Below, in pieces: positions 7,864-11,220 of a stretch of 11,220 nt of DNA (its first letter is position 1; each line of letters opens with the position of its first letter). The notes under the pieces are model-generated. The model was not told the DNA's origin, did not search any database, and was given only the letters and a program-made list of their open reading frames with translations. The translations under genes were made by a program, and so were the position numbers. The stretch comes from an uncultured Acetatifactor sp. (lineage in GTDB: Bacteria; Bacillota; Clostridia; Lachnospirales; Lachnospiraceae): the NCBI GenBank assembly GCA_947644185.1, contig CANRZC010000048.1, forward strand, positions 1 to 11,220, written 5' to 3'.

Positions 7864-8223
7864 TCATATTTCATCTAAAAGCTTTCTCAGCTCTTTGGCT
7901 TCCTTCTCAGTCAACTGCCTGTCTCTTACAAAGGAGGCCACCATATTTCCCACATTCCCCTGATATACCCTCTGCAAGAAGCTTTGCCGCTCCTGCTTCT
8001 CACATGTCTCCCTGGACACAATGGCCCGGTACACATGGGGGGACCGCTCCTTGTCCACCTCTAAAAAGCCCTTTGCGCAGAGCCTGGTTAAAAAGGTATG
8101 TACCGTATTCTTGTTCCACTTCCTTCCCAGCTGCTCTGCCAATTGCGGCTGCGTCTTCTCCCCCTGCCACAGCAGCTCCATCAGCATCCATTCACTCTCT
8201 GAGATCTTGTCATTCATGCCCAT
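7864..8223 (-). CDS. blaI: BlaI/MecI-family winged-helix transcriptional repressor
   Basis: 119-residue DNA-binding dimer. The N-terminal winged helix begins ISESEWMLMELLW (7-19). The recognition helix region is about 36-48 (WNKNTVHTFLTRL), the wing about 52-67 ends in HVYRAIVSRE, and the C-terminal half is a helical dimerisation part. Family knowledge: BlaI-type repressors hold their own operon off until the membrane protease BlaR1 is activated and the repressor is cleaved. This fits the order repressor, protease (58 bases later), membrane protein. The start at 8223 has GGGAGGT five bases before it; a second ATG two codons in is possible. Two TACA-NN-TGTA type dyads in the promoter upstream support autoregulation. 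The target is probably not a beta-lactamase, since none is encoded here and the sensor lacks a clear penicillin-binding domain. Confidence 0.93.
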   Translation of the reverse strand: MGMNDKISESEWMLMELLWQGEKTQPQLAEQLGRKWNKNTVHTFLTRLCAKGFLEVDKERSPHVYRAIVSRETCEKQERQSFLQRVYQGNVGNMVASFVRDRQLTEKEAKELRKLLDEI

Positions 8224-8462
8224 ATTTTACCTCCCACCTTCCTACATTTTTCCGCACTTTCAAGCATGCCTCCACAAAGCATATCTTGTTCGCTTAGGCA
8301 TTCTTCCCTGTGAAGCTTTTCCCAGTCTATCAAACCTGAAAGAAGCAAATCCAGTAGGGGAATGCATTTCTCCACTACTCACTGCGCGGCCCGCATACCG
8401 CCTTAGCGGCAAACTTCCACATGCGGGCCTGCGCAAAAACAAGGAGCCTATATATGTAGTCC
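8224..8462 (-). other. Long structured 5' leader of blaI; possible inserted repeat element
   Basis: About 240 bases separate the predicted transcription start from the blaI start codon, unusually long for this kind of operon. No convincing gene lies in it. Its strongest structure is a 13-bp stem, 8384-8396 with 8421-8434 with one bulged T at 8430, which is GC rich and encloses a second hairpin CCGC-CTTA-GCGG at 8398-8409. A weaker hairpin (AGTAG / CTACT arms near 8375 and 8352 on the minus strand) follows. The block between a T5 at 8247-8251 and an A5 at 8435-8439 has loosely similar inverted ends (T5-N-CGCA...GCATG). That would fit a small non-coding repeat dropped into the leader, but the resemblance is imperfect. 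It has no T-run, so the big stem is not a terminator on either strand. Confidence 0.4.
8448..8459. promoter_or_regulatory. BlaI-type operator 2 (imperfect)
   Basis: CTATA-TA-TGTAG, the same 5-2-5 architecture as operator 1 with one arm mismatch. It lies just downstream of the predicted blaI start site, centred 25 bp from operator 1. Paired sites of this spacing suit two repressor dimers. Confidence 0.6.
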
Positions 8463-8469
8463 TAATTCC

Positions 8470-8498
8470 ATACTACACATGTAGGCTCCCTTTGTCAA
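8470..8498 (-). promoter_or_regulatory. Sigma-A promoter of the blaI operon
   Basis: Minus-strand -35 TTGACA (8498-8493, perfect consensus), a 17-base spacer, and -10 TAGTAT (8475-8470). The predicted start is near 8463. The spacer and -10 are covered by operator 1, so a bound repressor would block polymerase. The -35 lies only 16 bases after the stop codon of the upstream zinc-ribbon gene. Confidence 0.85.
8473..8484. promoter_or_regulatory. BlaI-type operator 1
   Basis: CTACA-CA-TGTAG, a perfect inverted repeat of five bases around a two-base spacer. It matches the TACA-NN-TGTA core known for BlaI/MecI operators and sits between the -35 and -10 of the repressor's own promoter. Confidence 0.8.
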
Positions 8499-8513
8499 GA
8501 CTTTTTTAGAGGA

Positions 8514-9020
8514 TTACGCCGAAATTGCCTCCTGGGGCAATTCACCATTCTTTTTGTACTTTCCCCACAGATTGTGGAACTTAAAGGTATAAATGGTGGC
8601 CCATACGCCAGCCAAAGGAATCAGCCATCCCTGCACCTTGCCGTATTCTATGGCCACTATCACCATACTAAAAACGCCATAGCACAGGGTTAGGATAGCG
8701 CATACTCTACTTTGCCCAAACTGAAGCCACAACCCCAGCACCAAAAGCAGCACCCCATCTATGATTGAGGCCAAAAGTATGCTCCTTAAGAGCACTGCCG
8801 CCAAAGTCGTCATTCCAGCACAAAAATACAGCATAATTGCGCAGCCCCTGATATTATTCCTGCAGGCTTTCATCCCAGGCAGCTGATAGAATTCTTTCTT
8901 CGTCAGCACCCCGCTCTTGGCTTTCACTTTTGCCACCTCCGCTGAGGACATCACCCTTCCACAGCTGGGACAAAGCAATGCTCCCTCTGGCAACTCTGCT
9001 CCACATGCTACACAATGCAT
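8514..9020 (-). CDS. Zinc-ribbon membrane protein of unknown function
   Basis: 168-residue protein. The N-terminus has a zinc ribbon with C3-X2-C6 and C17-X2-C20 (CVACGAELPEGALLCPSCG), followed by a charged linker and about four hydrophobic helices near 57-80, 82-100, 105-125 and 130-150. It ends in a polar tail. Zinc-ribbon plus membrane-segment proteins are common in clostridia and mostly uncharacterised; no specific role can be read here. The start is well supported by AGGAGGAG about seven bases before the ATG. It is the third gene of a minus-strand operon, beginning 22 bases after the patB-like stop. A terminator-like dyad that also contains the blaI promoter region follows it. Confidence 0.8.
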   Translation of the reverse strand: MHCVACGAELPEGALLCPSCGRVMSSAEVAKVKAKSGVLTKKEFYQLPGMKACRNNIRGCAIMLYFCAGMTTLAAVLLRSILLASIIDGVLLLVLGLWLQFGQSRVCAILTLCYGVFSMVIVAIEYGKVQGWLIPLAGVWATIYTFKFHNLWGKYKKNGELPQEAISA

Positions 9021-9042
9021 TTCTATCTCCTCCTTTTTTATA

Positions 9043-10227
9043 TTAAAATGCCTTACATTTGTGTTCCTTTTCCCAGCCTGCTATGCTCTTCGCCAGCCGC
9101 TCCAATCCCTCCTGCAGACGCCCTCTGGGACATGCCGGATTTAACCGGATAAACTGCTTCCCACATGCACCGTACTCCTCACCCTCTGTGAGATACAGAC
9201 CACTGTCCTGGCGAATAAATGCAGTCAGTTCTCCTGCATCCTCTGTCACCTTGCTGCAGTCCAGCCACAGCAGATACGTAGCCTGGGAGGGCACCACTTG
9301 AATCTCTGGCAATCGCTGCTCCACAAAGCTGCGCACCAGCCTTTTATTCTCTGCAAGATATTCTCTCAGCTCTTCCAGCCAGGCTTCCCCCTTCTGAAAG
9401 GCTGCCACTGCTGCCCCTATGGCAAAGGCATTTGGCTCTGCCACTTCATCTGTATTCAATCCTCGCTCCAGCTTGTGGCGGATGACTGGATTGGGCACCA
9501 TCACCGCTGCAGTCTGCAGGCCAGCCAGATTAAAGGTCTTCGTAGGCGCCAGACAAGTAATACTATTGTCCCTACACAAATCAGATACAGAAGCAAAGGG
9601 AACATACGCATATCCAGGATCTGTCAGATCACAGTGAATTTCATCAGAAAGCACCAGCACATGGTGCTTCGCACAAAGCTCCCCTATCCGAGCCAGAGTC
9701 TCTTTCTTCCAAATTTTTCCCACGGGATTGTGAGGGTTGCACAGAAGCATCAGCGTAGTCTGGGGATCGGCAAGCTTCTCCTCCAGATCTGTAAAATCAA
9801 TGCTATACTCTCTGCCATGATATACCAGAGGACTCTCCAAAATATTGCGTCCGTTATTCCGTATGGAATTAAAGAAAATATTGTATACCGGAGTCTGTAC
9901 CAATACATTTTCACCTACAGTGGTCAGCTTTCGCACCGCGCTGGAAATAGCAGGCACCACCCCTGTACAGAAGACCAGCCATTCCTGCCTTATCTCCAGG
10001 TGATGCCTGCGCTCCCACCAACTCTGATAGGCCTCATACCAGTCCTGTGTCACCACGCTGTAGCCAAAAATGCCATGCTCCACTCGTTTCCGCAGAACAT
10101 CTATAATCTCCGGCGCCGTCTCAAAATCCATATCTGCCACCCACATAGGCAGCTCCCGCTGAGGCACATCCCATTTCAGGGACCCAACGCCTCGCCTATG
10201 GGTCATTTTGTCAAAATCATATCCCAT
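9043..10227 (-). CDS. patB: MalY/PatB-family PLP-dependent C-S lyase / aminotransferase (cystathionine beta-lyase type)
   Basis: 394-residue cytoplasmic fold-type I PLP enzyme, full length for the MalY/PatB group. It probably carries out beta-elimination of cystathionine or cysteine-like substrates, giving pyruvate, ammonia and a thiol; the exact substrate cannot be told from sequence. Motifs: N-terminal YDFDKMTHRRGVGSLKWD and LPMWVADMDFETAPEI, characteristic of this subfamily; CNPHNPVGK with N167; SDEIHCDL with D195, which contacts the pyridine nitrogen; APTKTFNLAGL with the Schiff-base lysine K230; and the C-terminal RLNPACPRGR, whose first arginine binds the substrate carboxylate. The start has GGGAG only a few bases before the ATG, a tight but usable spacing. 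It begins 26 bases after degV and is presumably co-transcribed. An aminotransferase role is less likely given the subfamily motifs. Confidence 0.9.
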   Translation of the reverse strand: MGYDFDKMTHRRGVGSLKWDVPQRELPMWVADMDFETAPEIIDVLRKRVEHGIFGYSVVTQDWYEAYQSWWERRHHLEIRQEWLVFCTGVVPAISSAVRKLTTVGENVLVQTPVYNIFFNSIRNNGRNILESPLVYHGREYSIDFTDLEEKLADPQTTLMLLCNPHNPVGKIWKKETLARIGELCAKHHVLVLSDEIHCDLTDPGYAYVPFASVSDLCRDNSITCLAPTKTFNLAGLQTAAVMVPNPVIRHKLERGLNTDEVAEPNAFAIGAAVAAFQKGEAWLEELREYLAENKRLVRSFVEQRLPEIQVVPSQATYLLWLDCSKVTEDAGELTAFIRQDSGLYLTEGEEYGACGKQFIRLNPACPRGRLQEGLERLAKSIAGWEKEHKCKAF

Positions 10228-10253
10228 ATTCTCCCACTCTCACATCCATTCTC

Positions 10254-11099
10254 TCAATTCCCTGCGGAGAAAAATGCCACACCAATGGCCCCTGGTCCTA
10301 CATGGGTTCCAATGGTACCTCCTACGCTGGAAATTTCCAGCCTATCCACAGAGGACTTCCAAAAAGCCTCATGATCCACAATATATTTCTGCAGCATAGA
10401 GTCGTCCATCCCTGTATATCCCACAAAGAAGGGCTTCTTGAAATCAATGCCCCCGGTCTTGTTAATCTGCTCTGCCAGCAGATTATTTCCCTGTTTAGAG
10501 CCACGCGCCTTTCCCAGGATAGCCACCTCACCACCCTGGATCGCTATCACAGGCTTAATTGACAGCAGGCTTCCCGCCATTGCCGCAGCCTTTGAGATAC
10601 GTCCTCCCTTTTTCAGGTACTCCAAAGTGTCTAGCAGCGCTACCAGTCGTATTTTGCTCTTGTCCGCCTCCAGACGCTCTACAATCTCTCCAAAAGGCAA
10701 GCCCGCATCCTTCAGCCTCAGGGCATACTCCACCAATGCGCGCTGTCCCAGGCTTGCATTCTCACTGTCGATTACCCGCACCTTATCTTCAAAGCCCTCT
10801 GCAGCCATACATGCGCTCTGCCATGTCCCTGACAGCTTTGAGGACAGTGTAATGACTATCACCTGCTCCCCCTGCTCCACTGCCTCTCTAAAAGCCTCCT
10901 CAAAGGCAAAGGGCGGCACCTGGCTGGTAACCGGAAGTTCATCACATTCTATCAATTTTTCATAGAACATCTTGTGGGTCAGCGTTATGCCGTCTTGGAA
11001 CTCCTGCTCTCCAAAGGTAATGGTCACTGGCAGAACCGTTAAATCCAATCTCTTATTTTCCACAATGTCTGATGCGGAATCCGTCACTATCTTAATCAT
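10254..11099 (-). CDS. DegV family fatty-acid-binding protein (FakB-like)
   Basis: 281-residue two-domain cytoplasmic lipid-binding protein. Family knowledge: DegV/FakB proteins bind a fatty acid and present it to the kinase FakA for phosphorylation; no FakA is in the window. Motifs: N-terminal IVTDSASD (4-11); VTSQVPP with T58-S59-Q60 in the acyl-binding site; SSKLSGT (86-92), whose serine and threonine contact the carboxylate; LEYLKKGGRIS in the middle; and the C-terminal IGTHVGPGAIGVAFF with H266. Length and motifs are normal. The start has GAGGG about seven bases upstream and a TATAAT box close behind. It heads the degV / patB-like / zinc-ribbon operon, separated from the upstream tRNA by about 70 bases. 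The lipid bound cannot be predicted. Confidence 0.95.
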   Translation of the reverse strand: MIKIVTDSASDIVENKRLDLTVLPVTITFGEQEFQDGITLTHKMFYEKLIECDELPVTSQVPPFAFEEAFREAVEQGEQVIVITLSSKLSGTWQSACMAAEGFEDKVRVIDSENASLGQRALVEYALRLKDAGLPFGEIVERLEADKSKIRLVALLDTLEYLKKGGRISKAAAMAGSLLSIKPVIAIQGGEVAILGKARGSKQGNNLLAEQINKTGGIDFKKPFFVGYTGMDDSMLQKYIVDHEAFWKSSVDRLEISSVGGTIGTHVGPGAIGVAFFSAGN

Positions 11100-11122
11100 A
11101 AAATCCCTCTTTCTGAAACCAT

Positions 11123-11151
11123 ATTATAATAAAAACCAATCACTTTTACGA
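11123..11151 (-). promoter_or_regulatory. Probable promoter of the degV operon
   Basis: Perfect minus-strand -10 TATAAT at 11128-11123 with an AT-rich spacer. At 17 bases upstream the hexamer is TCGTAA (11151-11146), a weak -35. The predicted start near 11116 gives a short leader of about 17 bases. An ACATATGT palindrome at 11151-11158 abuts the -35. Confidence 0.6.
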
Positions 11152-11164
11152 CATATGTACAGAC

Positions 11165-11170
11165 AAAAAA
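11165..11170 (-). terminator. T-run directly after tRNA-Val
   Basis: Six T on the minus strand start immediately after the tRNA discriminator base. This probably serves as the tRNA terminator U-tract; no separate hairpin precedes it other than the tRNA itself. Confidence 0.4.
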
Positions 11171-11220
11171 TGGGGCCTATAGGGCTCGAACCTATGACCC
11201 TCTGCTTGTAAGGCAGATGC
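11171..11220 (-). tRNA. tRNA-Val(UAC), 3' part only, cut by window edge
   Basis: Fifty of about 73 bases are present. On the minus strand the anticodon arm is TCTGC-CTTACAA-GCAGA with anticodon TAC (plus positions 11208-11210). The variable loop is GGGTC, the T-arm ATAGG-TTCGAGC-CCTAT, the 3' acceptor strand AGGCCCC and the discriminator A. No CCA is encoded; TTTTTT follows directly. The 5' half with the D-arm lies outside the window. The anticodon reads GUA and related valine codons. Confidence 0.93.

Larger units (their letters stand above)
8435..8489 (-). terminator. Terminator-like dyad at the end of the degV operon, overlapping the blaI operators
   Basis: On the minus strand GGAGCCTACATGTGTAGT (8489-8472) pairs with ACTACATATATAGGCTCC (8460-8443) over 18 positions. 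There is one C-A mismatch, one G-U pair and an 11-base loop. TTGTTTTT follows at 8442-8435. Transcripts running on from the zinc-ribbon gene would contain both arms and could terminate. Transcripts started at the blaI promoter (predicted near 8463) lack the first arm and would escape. The pairing is seen directly; the function is inferred. Confidence 0.5.

Noticed and set aside
5871..8223. Calling the blaI/blaR1-like pair a beta-lactam resistance locus
   Set aside because: No beta-lactamase or penicillin-binding protein gene is present, and the sensor's outer domain lacks a convincing STYK-type active site; the SLTK tetrapeptide is isolated and in a poor context.
8384..8434. GC-rich bulged stem as a Rho-independent terminator
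   Set aside because: No T-run follows it on either strand; the only homopolymer beside it is upstream of the stem in the minus-strand transcript.
8260..8442. 60-codon minus-strand frame in the blaI leader
   Set aside because: It needs a TTG start with no Shine-Dalgarno and runs through the strong stem-loop. It is better explained as non-coding leader or a repeat.
9298..10374. 358-codon plus-strand open frame across patB and the end of degV
   Set aside because: It is a shadow of two well-supported minus-strand genes. It has no ribosome binding site and its peptide is low quality (rich in H, S, P, I).
1..11220. CRISPR array, insertion sequence, prophage or integration site
   Set aside because: I saw no regularly spaced direct repeats, transposase or integrase. 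The tRNA-Val at the edge shows no duplicated 3' end within the window.

Overview
The window looks like chromosomal DNA from a strictly anaerobic Gram-positive gut bacterium of the Clostridia, most likely Lachnospiraceae. This is an inference. It rests on a one-piece pyruvate:ferredoxin oxidoreductase, a two-gene SUF-like Fe-S assembly module, a DegV protein, a BlaI/BlaR1-type regulator pair, strong AGGAGG-type ribosome binding sites and roughly 50% GC. I see no phage, integron, insertion sequence or CRISPR array.

Layout. Positions 1-5313 are read on the plus strand: the end of a SufC-like ATPase, a SufB/SufD-like scaffold protein, then a 1190-residue pyruvate:ferredoxin oxidoreductase (PFOR). 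Positions 5326-11220 are all read on the minus strand. In transcription order (right to left) these are the 3' part of a tRNA-Val(UAC), a degV / patB-like / zinc-ribbon membrane protein operon, then blaI-like / blaR1-like / small membrane protein. The two halves converge at 5313/5326, where a hairpin ends the minus-strand operon and uses the PFOR stop region as its U-tract.

How the genes fit together. The first half is Fe-S metabolism: a minimal SufBC-type cluster assembly pair sits directly upstream of PFOR, which needs three [4Fe-4S] clusters. The PFOR ribosome binding site lies in one arm of a 16-bp stem and could be masked. The second half holds a proteolysis-coupled signalling operon. 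The repressor has a textbook promoter (TTGACA, 17 nt, TAGTAT) overlaid by two BlaI-type dyad operators. The membrane metalloprotease sensor keeps its zinc site, but I see no clear penicillin-binding domain outside, so its signal is probably not a beta-lactam. A third membrane protein of unknown function follows.

The most interesting points are the masked PFOR ribosome binding site, the operator dyad that also resembles a terminator for the upstream operon, the roughly 240-nt structured leader before blaI (possibly an inserted repeat), and the unidentified ectodomain of the sensor protease.
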